Origin: CAXXOK01 sp963663285
GTDB lineage: Bacteria; Bacillota; Clostridia; Christensenellales; Aristaeellaceae
Direction: 5' to 3'
DNA length: 64,000 nucleotides
Assembly: GCA_963663285.2 (NCBI GenBank)
Contig: CAXXNI010000004.1
Location: forward strand, 310,001 to 374,000
Shown here: positions 17,931 through 26,984 of the stretch, in pieces
How positions within the stretch are numbered: position 1 is the stretch's first letter
Layout of the letters: every line of letters starts with the position of its first letter
Program-made: the position numbers and the translations under genes
The notes under the pieces: generated by a model
What the model was told of the DNA's origin: nothing
The model's input: the letters and a program-made list of their open reading frames with translations, nothing else
The model's database searches: none

Positions 17931-18797
17931 ATGGAAAATACGGCCATTAAGCAACGGACAAACTTTCAAAAAGTGCTGCTTCGTTTCTTTTCCAGAAAGA
18001 TTGCGGTCATCGGGTTGATTATCGTAGTGCTGATGGTGCTGTTTGCGCTGTTTGGCGATGCGTTTACCCAGTACAATTACGCGGACCGCAATGCAAAAGC
18101 GCGCTATCAGGGCCCGTCGAGCGAGCATTTCTTTGGAACGGATGACCTTGGCAGGGACATTTATGCCCGCGTTGTGGATGGCGCGCGGATCACGATTGTC
18201 GTCGCCCTCGGCTCCAGCATGTTCGCCATGCTGATCGGCACGGCGCTGGGCCTGTTCTCAGGCTTTCGCGGCGGAGCGATTGACTCCGTCATATCCGGAT
18301 TTCTCAATTCGTTATGGGCGCTGCCAACCATTATCCTCGCTATGGCAATTAACGTGGCGCTGGGTTCAAGCATTGAAAATATTCTGATTTCGATCGGTAT
18401 TGTAAACATACCCAGTTTCTACCGCATTATACGCAGCCGTGTGCTATCCATCCGTGAAATGGATTACGTCATGGCGGCAAGGGCGATTGGGCGGCCGACA
18501 TGGAAAATCGTCTTGCAGCATGTGCTGCCCAATTTGGTATCCACCCTCATCGTAGAGGCAACGCTTGCCTGTTCCAAAGCAGTTATCGCGGAAGCAAGCC
18601 TCTCCTTTCTGGGGCTGGGCGTAACGCTGCCGCGCGCGTCGTGGGGCACGATGCTCAAGAACGGTTACGCGATCATGGAACGCGCGCCTTGGATGAGCAT
18701 ATTCCCCGGTATTTGCATCATGCTGCTTGTGATGGGCTTTAATTTCCTCGGCGATGGCCTGCGCGATGCCTTTGATGTGAAAATCCGGGCCGATTAA
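17931..18797 (+). CDS. ABC importer permease (DppC/OppC type)
   Basis: Second permease subunit, 288 aa. It has the N-terminal cytoplasmic tail and first helix (VIGLIIVVLMVLFALFG), the FGTDDLGRDIYARVVDGAR motif diagnostic of DppC/OppC, and an EAA loop (DYVMAARAIGRPTWKIVLQH). The C-terminal segment LGLGVTLPRASWGTMLKNG is also typical. The start lies two bases after the first permease with AAGGAGG overlapping its end. No anomalies. Confidence 0.93.
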   Translation: MENTAIKQRTNFQKVLLRFFSRKIAVIGLIIVVLMVLFALFGDAFTQYNYADRNAKARYQGPSSEHFFGTDDLGRDIYARVVDGARITIVVALGSSMFAMLIGTALGLFSGFRGGAIDSVISGFLNSLWALPTIILAMAINVALGSSIENILISIGIVNIPSFYRIIRSRVLSIREMDYVMAARAIGRPTWKIVLQHVLPNLVSTLIVEATLACSKAVIAEASLSFLGLGVTLPRASWGTMLKNGYAIMERAPWMSIFPGICIMLLVMGFNFLGDGLRDAFDVKIRAD

Positions 18798-18818
18798 CGG
18801 GAGAAGGAGACGAGTACG

Positions 18819-19736
<918 letters not shown>

Positions 19737-19804
19737 TGGATGTTGGAAACGGGCATAGCGTGCGCTGTTTTCACTATGCTTCGCTTGAGGAGGTGGGGGA
19801 ATAA
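19737..19804 (+). other. Out-of-frame end of the DppD-type ATPase
   Basis: Downstream of the apparent stop the original frame of the ATPase still reads DVGNGHSVRCFHYASLEEVGE and then stops at 19802-19804, overlapping the next ATG by one base (TAATG). This exact overlap suggests the coupled gene boundary is ancestral and the frameshift recent or an artefact. Confidence 0.75.
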
Positions 19805-20775
19805 TGGCGCTGCTGGAAGTGTACAACCTAAAAAAGTATTACCCCATGTATTCCGGTGCGTTGAAACGGCTGACGGGTTCCTATAAGGCTGTGGACGACA
19901 TCAGCTTTTCCATTGACGCCGGAGAGACGTTCGGGCTGGTGGGCGAATCCGGCTGCGGAAAAACGACCGTAGGCAAGTCCATTCTCCGGCTGATTGAGCC
20001 GACGGCTGGCAAGATTGTGCTTGACGGCAAAAATATCAGCGAGATGAACCCCAAACAGCTCCGTGCGATTCGCAAGGATATGCAAATCATCTTTCAGGAC
20101 CCGTACAGCTCCATGGATCCGAAAATGCGTATTTGCGATATTATCGCCGAGCCGATTAAGGAACATAAACTGGCGCGGGGCGCGGATTGCCGCCGTATGG
20201 TGGAAGAACTGCTGGGGAAGGTCGGCATTAACCGCCGAGAAATGGCGAAATACCCGCATGAATTTTCCGGCGGCCAAAGACAGCGCATCGCCATTGCACG
20301 CGCGCTGGCCGTGCAGCCCCGCCTGATCGTATGCGATGAGCCTGTTTCCGCGCTGGATGTTTCCGTGCAGGCGCAAATACTCAACCTGATGCGCGATTTG
20401 CAGCAGGAACTGAAAGTCAGCTTCTTGTTTATTGCCCATGGCATGCCGGTTGTGCAGCATATCTCCCATCGCGTAGGGGTGATGTACCTTGGCCATCTTG
20501 TGGAAACGGCAGACAGCATTGAAATTTTTAAGCATTCTGCGCATCCCTATACAAAGGCTTTGATGAGCGCAATTCCTGTGCCGGACCCCACAGCGCATAA
20601 GCAGCGGATATTGCTTAGCGGAGAAGTGCCCAGCCTTGTGGACGTACCCAAAGGCTGTTTGTTTGCAAACCGCTGTACGCATTGCACGGCACACTGCCGT
20701 CAGGAAGCGCCGGCATTGCGGGAGATCGCTCCGGGGCACCGTGTGGCCTGCCACCTTTTCGGCGGGGAGGCATAG
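19804..20775 (+). CDS. ABC importer ATPase (DppF/OppF type)
   Basis: Second ATPase, 323 aa. Walker A is canonical (GESGCGKTT), and the FSGGQRQRIAIARAL signature, VCDEPVSALDVSVQ Walker B and FLFIAHGMPVVQHI switch region are present. The H-loop reads AHGM, where most homologues have SHDL, a mild deviation. The C-terminal oligopeptide/dipeptide domain is present with GCLFANRCTHCTAHC, whose cysteines may bind an Fe-S cluster or metal as in related ATPases. The ATG overlaps the restored end of the previous gene, and a GAGGAGGTGGGGG site lies just upstream. Confidence 0.92.
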   Translation: MALLEVYNLKKYYPMYSGALKRLTGSYKAVDDISFSIDAGETFGLVGESGCGKTTVGKSILRLIEPTAGKIVLDGKNISEMNPKQLRAIRKDMQIIFQDPYSSMDPKMRICDIIAEPIKEHKLARGADCRRMVEELLGKVGINRREMAKYPHEFSGGQRQRIAIARALAVQPRLIVCDEPVSALDVSVQAQILNLMRDLQQELKVSFLFIAHGMPVVQHISHRVGVMYLGHLVETADSIEIFKHSAHPYTKALMSAIPVPDPTAHKQRILLSGEVPSLVDVPKGCLFANRCTHCTAHCRQEAPALREIAPGHRVACHLFGGEA

Positions 20776-20778
20776 CCG

Positions 20779-21651
20779 ATGCATCAGCCTGTACAGAAGA
20801 TAGATTTTCACGTGCATGCCGTACCCTATACGGATTTACCGCGCTTGAACGGCACCAATTATCCTGTGCCGGAGGAATTAAGGCGGATGTATGACCGCAT
20901 CGGTGTGGATAAGGCGGTGTTGATGCCGCAAGGCTCCGCGCCGGAAGGCACTTGCGACCGGCTGTCCCAGCGGGAAGCGGCGCAAATGGTACGGGAGCAT
21001 CCGGAGGTGTTTATCGCCTGGTTCTGCAATATTGATCCGCGGCAGGGCAAAAACGGCGATGATACGGATTTTTCCCATTACTTACGGTATTACCGCGCCA
21101 ACGGCGCCCGCGGCGTAGGCGAGATGACGGCAAATTTATATTTGGACGATCCGCGCATGATGAACCTGTTTCACCATTGCGAAGTAATGAATATGCCCGT
21201 TTTGCTGCATTTTGGCAATATGGGCAATGATTATGGCGTGGTGGACGAGCCCGGACTGCCAAGGCTGGAAACTGTTTTACAGGCTTATCCCCAATTGATT
21301 GTGATTGGGCACTCGCCGAAATTCTGGGAAGAGTTTGGCAAAGGCAAAGCCGTGGAACGGCTGATGGAAACTTACGATAACCTGTGGATGGAGTTTTCCT
21401 CACTCTCCGGCGGCAAGGCGATGCTGGCGGACCCGGAGTATACATACCGTTATTTTGAGCGCTATGCAGACCGCATTTTGTACGGAACGGATTTTCACGA
21501 GCCGCATAATCTGGAAACGTATGATATTTACGCGAAGATATGCGCCTTTCTGGAAGATGCGGCCGCTGCGGGAAACATCAGCGAATCCACCTACCGCAAA
21601 ATATGCCGTGAAAACGCGCTGGGGTTATTAACCGGAGGTGACACGCTATGA
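20779..21651 (+). CDS. Amidohydrolase-2 family metal-dependent hydrolase
   Basis: A 290-aa TIM-barrel hydrolase of the amidohydrolase-2 (ACMSD/LigJ-like) group. The metal-binding HxH is near the N-terminus (KIDFHVHAVPY). Further ligands are suggested by VLLHFGNMGND, VIGHSPKFWEEFG and the C-terminal RILYGTDFHEPHN aspartate. This superfamily hydrolyses amide or ester bonds, or decarboxylates and hydrates, so the reaction is open. It starts 4 bases after the transporter ATPase and its stop overlaps the flavoprotein ATG (ATGA), so it belongs to the same transcript. In context it may act on the imported compound first. Confidence 0.85.
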   Translation: MHQPVQKIDFHVHAVPYTDLPRLNGTNYPVPEELRRMYDRIGVDKAVLMPQGSAPEGTCDRLSQREAAQMVREHPEVFIAWFCNIDPRQGKNGDDTDFSHYLRYYRANGARGVGEMTANLYLDDPRMMNLFHHCEVMNMPVLLHFGNMGNDYGVVDEPGLPRLETVLQAYPQLIVIGHSPKFWEEFGKGKAVERLMETYDNLWMEFSSLSGGKAMLADPEYTYRYFERYADRILYGTDFHEPHNLETYDIYAKICAFLEDAAAAGNISESTYRKICRENALGLLTGGDTL

Positions 21652-23240
21652 CGCCCTTTGAGACACAAAGAACGGACGTACTGGTGATCGGCGCAGGCAT
21701 TGCCGGGCTGGAAGCCGCGTGGGCAGCGAAGCAGGCGGGCGCCGACGTATTGGTACTCAATAAGGGGGCGGCTGCTTCGCCCGCTGTGCTTGGCTTCAAC
21801 GCACCGGTTGCGCAAAACGACTCGGTAGAGCGTTTTGCAAGGGATACGTATGAGGGCGGCTGGCAGCTGGGCGATCAGGAACTGGTGCAAACCCTCGCAA
21901 GCCAATCGGCGGATACCGTTACCCATTTGGAAAGCATGGGAATGGTGTTTGACCATGCGGAGGAACAGCCGGAGGCTTACCAGCTGCTCCAGCCCCTTGG
22001 CTGCAGCGTGCCGCGCCTTGTACGCCACCATAATGATACCGGCAAGCACTCGATGGCGGTTTTGCAGGATGTGCTGGAAAAGGAAGGCGTACGGTTTGCC
22101 GGACACACCATGGCTGTTGAACTGCTGCAATCGGGGGATGCCGTTTGCGGTGCGGCCGCGCTGAACACAGAAACCAATCAATGGATTTGTGTATTGGCAA
22201 AAGCGGTTGTGCTGGCAACCGGCGGCGCGCACATGATGAAGAACAGCACCTACCCGCTCTGCCAAACAGCGGATGGATTCGCCATGGCATACCATGCGGG
22301 CGCAACACTGATGGATATGGAGTTTGTGCAGCACGAACCCTGCCGCGCCGTATGGCCCAAGCCGCTTGGCTTGTCTACTACGCTGCTGGCGAAAGGCGGT
22401 ATATTAACCAACCGTTTTGGCGAACGTTTTGTGCTGAAACACTATCCCAGCGAAGGCGCGGTGCCAAAGGATATTCTGGCGCGCCTGATTGCAACGGAAA
22501 TCATTCAGCGGCGCGGCACCCCTCACGGCGGTGTGTACCTGGATTTGACCCGGATACCGGAAGATGAAATCAAAGTGAAACATGTGCTCTACTATAAGCG
22601 CTTTATGGATGCCGGTATCGACCTGACGCGTGAAATTGTGGAGGTCGGGCCTGCGGCGCATTCCATGATGGGCGGCGTTTCCATTGATCAAAATGCTTAC
22701 ACCGGAGTACCGGGCCTGTATGCAGCCGGTGAGGTTACCGGCGGGCTGCACGGCGCAAACCGGCTCGGTGGCAACGCCGGTGCGGAGGTTTATGTGTTCG
22801 GCAGGCTTGCAGGCCGTTCAGCCGCACAGTTTGGCGGCGCTCCGTGTGAAGCGGCGGATGCTTACCGGCAGATGGAAAAAATCACATCCATGGATGAAAA
22901 GGCAGAACCCTTCGATTTCAAAGCATACCGGGATGAGGTGCGGGCCATTGTCTCCGTGGCGGTAGGCCCGGTACGGCAGCTGAAAGCCCTGCAAAAGGCG
23001 ATAGAAAAGCTGCAAGACATGGTAAGCGCATTGCAGGAGACGGCGCCAACCAGCATAGCCGCAGCCCGCGATAAAGGAGAAGCCTCCCATATGGCGGAAA
23101 TTGGCTTGCTCGTATGCCGGGCGGCGCTGGCAAGAACGGAATCACGCGGGGTGCATTACCGTCTGGATTATCCGGACCGTGACGATGAACACTGGAAAAA
23201 GCATATCCGCTTTACCCGCAAAAACGGCATGACGGTTTGA
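21648..23240 (+). CDS. FAD-dependent oxidoreductase, fumarate reductase/aspartate oxidase flavoprotein-like
   Basis: A soluble 530-aa flavoprotein. The N-terminal dinucleotide fold reads VLVIGAGIAGLEAAWAAKQAG. The family segments include LATGGAHMMKNSTYP, GFAMAYHAGATLMDMEFVQHEPC and the FAD-binding GLYAAGEVTGGLHGANRLGGNAG, the same layout as FrdA/SdhA/NadB. The C-terminal helical domain (about residues 400-500) is also typical. Neither an iron-sulfur partner nor a membrane anchor is adjacent; the NfnAB-like pair at the cluster end may exchange electrons with it. It could be a 2-enoate reductase, a dehydrogenase or an aspartate-oxidase-like enzyme. Confidence 0.85.
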   Translation: MTPFETQRTDVLVIGAGIAGLEAAWAAKQAGADVLVLNKGAAASPAVLGFNAPVAQNDSVERFARDTYEGGWQLGDQELVQTLASQSADTVTHLESMGMVFDHAEEQPEAYQLLQPLGCSVPRLVRHHNDTGKHSMAVLQDVLEKEGVRFAGHTMAVELLQSGDAVCGAAALNTETNQWICVLAKAVVLATGGAHMMKNSTYPLCQTADGFAMAYHAGATLMDMEFVQHEPCRAVWPKPLGLSTTLLAKGGILTNRFGERFVLKHYPSEGAVPKDILARLIATEIIQRRGTPHGGVYLDLTRIPEDEIKVKHVLYYKRFMDAGIDLTREIVEVGPAAHSMMGGVSIDQNAYTGVPGLYAAGEVTGGLHGANRLGGNAGAEVYVFGRLAGRSAAQFGGAPCEAADAYRQMEKITSMDEKAEPFDFKAYRDEVRAIVSVAVGPVRQLKALQKAIEKLQDMVSALQETAPTSIAAARDKGEASHMAEIGLLVCRAALARTESRGVHYRLDYPDRDDEHWKKHIRFTRKNGMTV

Positions 23241-23257
23241 CAGGGGGAGAGAGACGA

Positions 23258-24826
23258 ATGGTGATTCATAATTTCGTCGAGAAAGAAAAATATTATGATT
23301 CGGTATTTTTGATGCGTATGGCGGCAAAACTGTCGGAAACCGAAGGCGTTTTGAAAACATCGGTCGGCATGGGCACCCCGCTGAACAAAGACACCATAAA
23401 CGATCTGGGACTTTTGCAGCAAGAGGGAAAGAATGCTTCGCCCAATGATTTGATTATTGCCATTGAGGCGGAAAACGACGAAACGGCGAAATGCGCGCGC
23501 GAAACTTTTTTGAAAATGCTGATTATGCAGGATGGCCCCGAAGGCGAAAGAAAGTACCGCACGCTGGAAACGCTTCATCGCAGCGTGAAGGACCGCAATC
23601 TGGCGGTGATCTCTCTGGCGGGGCGCTATGCCGCTGCCGAGGCGGAAAAAGCGCTGCAAATGAATATGGATGTATTTATGTTCAGCGATAATGTGCCGGT
23701 TGAACAGGAAATTTACCTGAAAAAGCTGGCGGAGGAAAAAGGGCTGCTCATGATGGGCCCGGATTGCGGGCTTTCGTTTATCAACGGCATTGCCATCGGG
23801 TTATGCAGCAAGGTTCGCCGCGGCAACATCGGTATTGTTGCTGCCTGCGGCAGCGGCATGCAGGAGGTTATGAACATCATTCACCGCGGCGGCAAAGGCA
23901 TCAGCCATGCGGTTGGTGTTGGCGGACGGGATTTAAGCGAGCGTGTGGGCGGCATTACCATGCTGCGCAGCATTGATATTCTGGAAAACGACCCGGATAC
24001 GGCTGTTATCGTTTTGATTTCCAAACCGCCTGCAAAAGCGGCGGCAGAAAAAATATTTGCGAAAGTACGCAATTGCAGCAAACCGGTGGTGGCGCAGTTT
24101 ATCAACAGCGATCCGGAACTGGCGAAAGCCGGCGGCGCCATACCGAGCACAACCTTTGAAAACACTGCGCGCATCGCGATGGCGCTGTCGGAGGGGAAAA
24201 CCTATGTACCCGAGAGCGAAGCGGCGTACGATGAAAGGCTTGCGCCTGCGGCCAAAGCGGAAGCGGAGAAGATGAGCGCGGGCCAGCGGTATTTGCGGGG
24301 ATTGTTCTGCGGCGGGTCCCTTGCGGAGGAAACGCTGACGCTTGCCCAGAAGAAGCTGGGTTCGTTATACAGCAACATCGCCTTCAGCAAGGAATTTATG
24401 CTTCCCGACCCGTTTCAGAGTATGGCGGATAGCATTGTCGATATCGGCGCGGAGGAGTTTACGCTGGGCAAACCCCATGTGGCGATTGACCCTGCGCCAA
24501 GGGTGGAACGCTTCATTCGGGAGGCGCGCGACCCGGAAACGGCTGTGATCCTGATGGATGTATTGCTTGGCTACTCGCTGTGTGATGATCCGGCGGGGCT
24601 TATGGCGCCGGCAATCATCGCGGAAACGGCCCGTGCGGCAGCGGAAGGAAGGCATTTATGCGTGATTGCTTCCATCTGTGGTTCCGATTTGGACCCGCAA
24701 GGGCTGGCAGAGCAGGAAAAGAAGCTGAAAGATGCGGGCGTAATCGTTATGAGCAATAACGGCGAAGCTTCCCGCCTTGCCGTGTCGCTGATCCGGTACA
24801 GGAGGGAGATGACGGCTCATGTGTGA
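23258..24826 (+). CDS. fdrA: FdrA family protein (acyl-CoA synthetase-fold; oxamate transcarbamoylase subunit-like)
   Basis: FdrA has a succinyl-CoA-synthetase-like fold. In E. coli it is encoded with a DUF1116 and a DUF2877 protein in the allantoin region, where the three together are reported to form oxamate transcarbamoylase. Seen here: a CoA-binding-like N-terminal domain (residues about 100-190), the MMGPDCGLSFINGIAIG loop, GSGMQEVMNIIHRGGKGISH followed by AVGVGGRDLSERVGGI, and a second ligase-like domain from about residue 330. The true start is probably ATG 23258 (MVIHNFVEK) after GGGGGAGAG; the frame opens at a TTG 21 bases earlier. The length is 522 aa. DUF2877 and DUF1116 genes follow, so the full set is present. 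Product confidence is high; substrate unknown. Confidence 0.88.
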   Translation: MVIHNFVEKEKYYDSVFLMRMAAKLSETEGVLKTSVGMGTPLNKDTINDLGLLQQEGKNASPNDLIIAIEAENDETAKCARETFLKMLIMQDGPEGERKYRTLETLHRSVKDRNLAVISLAGRYAAAEAEKALQMNMDVFMFSDNVPVEQEIYLKKLAEEKGLLMMGPDCGLSFINGIAIGLCSKVRRGNIGIVAACGSGMQEVMNIIHRGGKGISHAVGVGGRDLSERVGGITMLRSIDILENDPDTAVIVLISKPPAKAAAEKIFAKVRNCSKPVVAQFINSDPELAKAGGAIPSTTFENTARIAMALSEGKTYVPESEAAYDERLAPAAKAEAEKMSAGQRYLRGLFCGGSLAEETLTLAQKKLGSLYSNIAFSKEFMLPDPFQSMADSIVDIGAEEFTLGKPHVAIDPAPRVERFIREARDPETAVILMDVLLGYSLCDDPAGLMAPAIIAETARAAAEGRHLCVIASICGSDLDPQGLAEQEKKLKDAGVIVMSNNGEASRLAVSLIRYRREMTAHV

Positions 24827-24992
24827 AAACAGCATTTTTACAGCTCCGGTCAAAGCGGTCAACATTGGCGCAAAACTGCTGGGCGAGGCGCTGAAACAGC
24901 AGGATGTGGAGACAATCCAGCTGGATTGGCGGCCTCCGAAAGAGGTTCATCTTTCGCCCCGCATCATGGAAATTCTGCGCAAGCTGGAGTAG
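24819..24992 (+). CDS. 57-aa mini-protein between fdrA and the acetokinase-like gene
   Basis: A short frame overlapping the fdrA stop by 8 bases (ATGTGTGA), with GGAGG about 13 bases upstream. It begins MCENSIFTAPVKAVNIGAKL and continues with QQDVETIQLDWRPP, ending in a short helix (IMEILRKLE). The combination of VxNxG, an alpha helix and a xxDWRPP motif resembles a segment I associate with FdrA/DUF1116 polypeptides, where it is fused to a larger protein. Here it seems to be free-standing. It may be a small structural subunit or linker of the transcarbamoylase-like complex. Its tight coupling on both sides (the next gene starts 5 bases after its stop) supports its being real. Confidence 0.7.
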   Translation: MCENSIFTAPVKAVNIGAKLLGEALKQQDVETIQLDWRPPKEVHLSPRIMEILRKLE

Positions 24993-24996
24993 TGCA

Positions 24997-26163
24997 ATGA
25001 AAATGATTATGGTATTGAATCTGGGCTCGACCAGCTTCAAGTTCAAATTGTTTGCTATGGATGCGCAAACACCTTTGATGGCACAAGGCGCTGTGGACGC
25101 CATCGGCAGCGGGCGCAGTGTGCTGAAAATCAAAGGCGGAGGCGCCGCCATACAGGAGGAACTGGAGATAGAAAGCCATGAGGCGGCTTTTGGGCAGTGC
25201 ATTACCGTTTTGCGGAATATAGGCGTGCTGAAGGATGCGGCGGAGTTATCCGCGGTTGGGTACAAAGCTGTGCTGGCCGGCGATGTAAGCGGTGTGCAGC
25301 TGGTGACCCCTGCATTGCTTGCGCGTATGGAAGCTTTCGTACCGCTGGCGCCTGCGCACAACCCCGCTTATATCGGCATGATGAAGCAGATGGCAGCAAA
25401 GGAGCCGCAGCTGAAGCAATATGCCTGTTTTGAAACAAGCTTCCATGCAACGGTTCCGCTGAAACGCGCGGTATATGGCGTGCCGAAAGAATGGCTGGAG
25501 TGGGGCGTCAGGCGCTATGGTTTTCACGGGGCTTCCCACAGCTATATCGCGCAGAAGGTAAAAACGCTGATTCCGGCGGCGCGGCGTGTGGTTTCGGTAC
25601 ATTTGGGCGGTTCCAGCTCCATCTGCGCGGTTTTGGATGGGAAAAGCGTGGCTTCGTCCATGGGCGCAACCCCCCAATCGGGCTTGTTCCATAACAACCG
25701 CGTCGGGGATTTTGATCCGTTCTGCCTGCCGATGCTGGTAAAACGGCTTGGCAGTCTGGAGGCAGTGCTCAACGCCTTGTCAACGCAGAGCGGCTTTCTG
25801 GGGCTAAGCGGCATCAGCAATGATATGCGGCAGATAGAAGCGGCTGCCATGGAGGGCGACGAAAACGCAATGTTGGCGGTGGATGCTTTCTGTGATGCAA
25901 TCACCGGATATATCGGCATGGATACCGCTTATCTGGGGGGCTTGGATGTGATCGCCTTTACCGGCGGAATCGGCGAACACAGCGCCATCACGCGTGCAAA
26001 AGCGCTGGCTCCGCTGGCGTATCTCGGCGTAGAGCTGGATGCTGAGGCGAACATGGAAAACAGGCTGTATATCAACACACCGGAAAGCCGGGTGAAGGTA
26101 CTGGTGCTGGAAACGGACGAGGAGTGGATGATAGCCGGACAGGTAGAAAAATGCCTTGCCTAG
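24997..26163 (+). CDS. Divergent acetate/propionate kinase family protein
   Basis: A 388-aa member of the ASKHA acetokinase family, which transfers phosphate between acyl phosphate and ADP. Conserved: VLNLGSTSFKFKLF at the N-terminus, RRYGFHGASHSYIA (about 172-185), an arginine in NNRVGDFDP, and FTGGIGEHS. Divergent: E146 in CFETSFH stands where acetate kinases have the catalytic aspartate (FDTAFH), and the HLGNGxS loop reads HLGGSSS. The substrate is therefore probably not acetate. The start is ATG 24997 after GGAGTAG. It sits between fdrA and DUF2877, where enteric clusters carry a carbamate kinase. I infer that it converts an acyl or carbamoyl phosphate made by the FdrA complex into ATP. 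Confidence 0.85.
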   Translation: MKMIMVLNLGSTSFKFKLFAMDAQTPLMAQGAVDAIGSGRSVLKIKGGGAAIQEELEIESHEAAFGQCITVLRNIGVLKDAAELSAVGYKAVLAGDVSGVQLVTPALLARMEAFVPLAPAHNPAYIGMMKQMAAKEPQLKQYACFETSFHATVPLKRAVYGVPKEWLEWGVRRYGFHGASHSYIAQKVKTLIPAARRVVSVHLGGSSSICAVLDGKSVASSMGATPQSGLFHNNRVGDFDPFCLPMLVKRLGSLEAVLNALSTQSGFLGLSGISNDMRQIEAAAMEGDENAMLAVDAFCDAITGYIGMDTAYLGGLDVIAFTGGIGEHSAITRAKALAPLAYLGVELDAEANMENRLYINTPESRVKVLVLETDEEWMIAGQVEKCLA

Positions 26164-26984
26164 CAACAAAACCGGCTACCGCCTGCCTGACGGATGCGCT
26201 TGCGGCAGAACCGGAGGCAAACGGACGCATCCATTCGGTCTTTGCAAACGCGGTGAATATTGCGCTGCATTGCGCAAGCGGCGGGAACCGCCTGCTTACG
26301 GTGGTGGCACAGGGGGAATATCTGCCGGATAGCTTGCAGGTTGCCGGAGAAACGCTGGATGCTATGCGGCAATACGCGCCCGAGGCGGTTATACGCTGGA
26401 CACAGCATACGCTGCAGGGCCCCGGTATGGCGTTAGCCATTACGCGCAGTGCGTGGACGGGCAAACAGACGCCGCGCACGATACCAAGGGGCATGATTTT
26501 GCAGGGGTTGCGGGAGATCGAACCGATGAAACTGCAGGTTCCGGCTGCCCGCATTGCGCAAGTTCGCCGTATGCTCCGGACGGTCATTGCCGCACTGGCT
26601 GTAAACCAGCCACAGGTTGCACGGGAAGCCGCACGGAAGATCGTTGGGCTGGGAAACGGCCTTACCCCTTCCGCAGATGATGCGCTAACCGGTGTGCTGG
26701 CGGTTTTATGGAGCCAAGGCAGCCAGCCGTGCTTTTTAACAGACGAGGTTTTGCGGCGCACCACCGATATTAGCGCCAAGTACCTGCACTGTGCGCAAAA
26801 CGGCTATTTTTCCAAAAGGGTTCTGGATGTTTTTGATGCTGCCGGAGAGTCTCCACAAAGGGTAAACCAAGCGCTGCGGCAGGCGGCGCAGTGGGGCGCA
26901 TCCTCGGGCATGGATATGCTGTGGGGCATGAAACTGGCTTTGGAATGGATGCCGGGGTTGAATGATGATACCGAAACGGAGTGA
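26151..26984 (+). CDS. DUF2877 protein (oxamate transcarbamoylase subunit-like, AllH/YlbF)
   Basis: About 277 aa. The family signature GLGNGLTPSADDALTG lies near residue 165, and the C-terminal helix contains WGASSGMDMLWGMKLAL. The ATG at 26151 overlaps the kinase stop, with AGGTAG close upstream; the GTG at 26124 (inside the kinase gene) is an alternative start. The gene ends inside the DUF1116 frame. Together with FdrA and DUF1116 it completes the three-protein set of the allantoin-region transcarbamoylase. It is soluble, with no signal peptide. Confidence 0.85.
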   Translation: MPCLATKPATACLTDALAAEPEANGRIHSVFANAVNIALHCASGGNRLLTVVAQGEYLPDSLQVAGETLDAMRQYAPEAVIRWTQHTLQGPGMALAITRSAWTGKQTPRTIPRGMILQGLREIEPMKLQVPAARIAQVRRMLRTVIAALAVNQPQVAREAARKIVGLGNGLTPSADDALTGVLAVLWSQGSQPCFLTDEVLRRTTDISAKYLHCAQNGYFSKRVLDVFDAAGESPQRVNQALRQAAQWGASSGMDMLWGMKLALEWMPGLNDDTETE

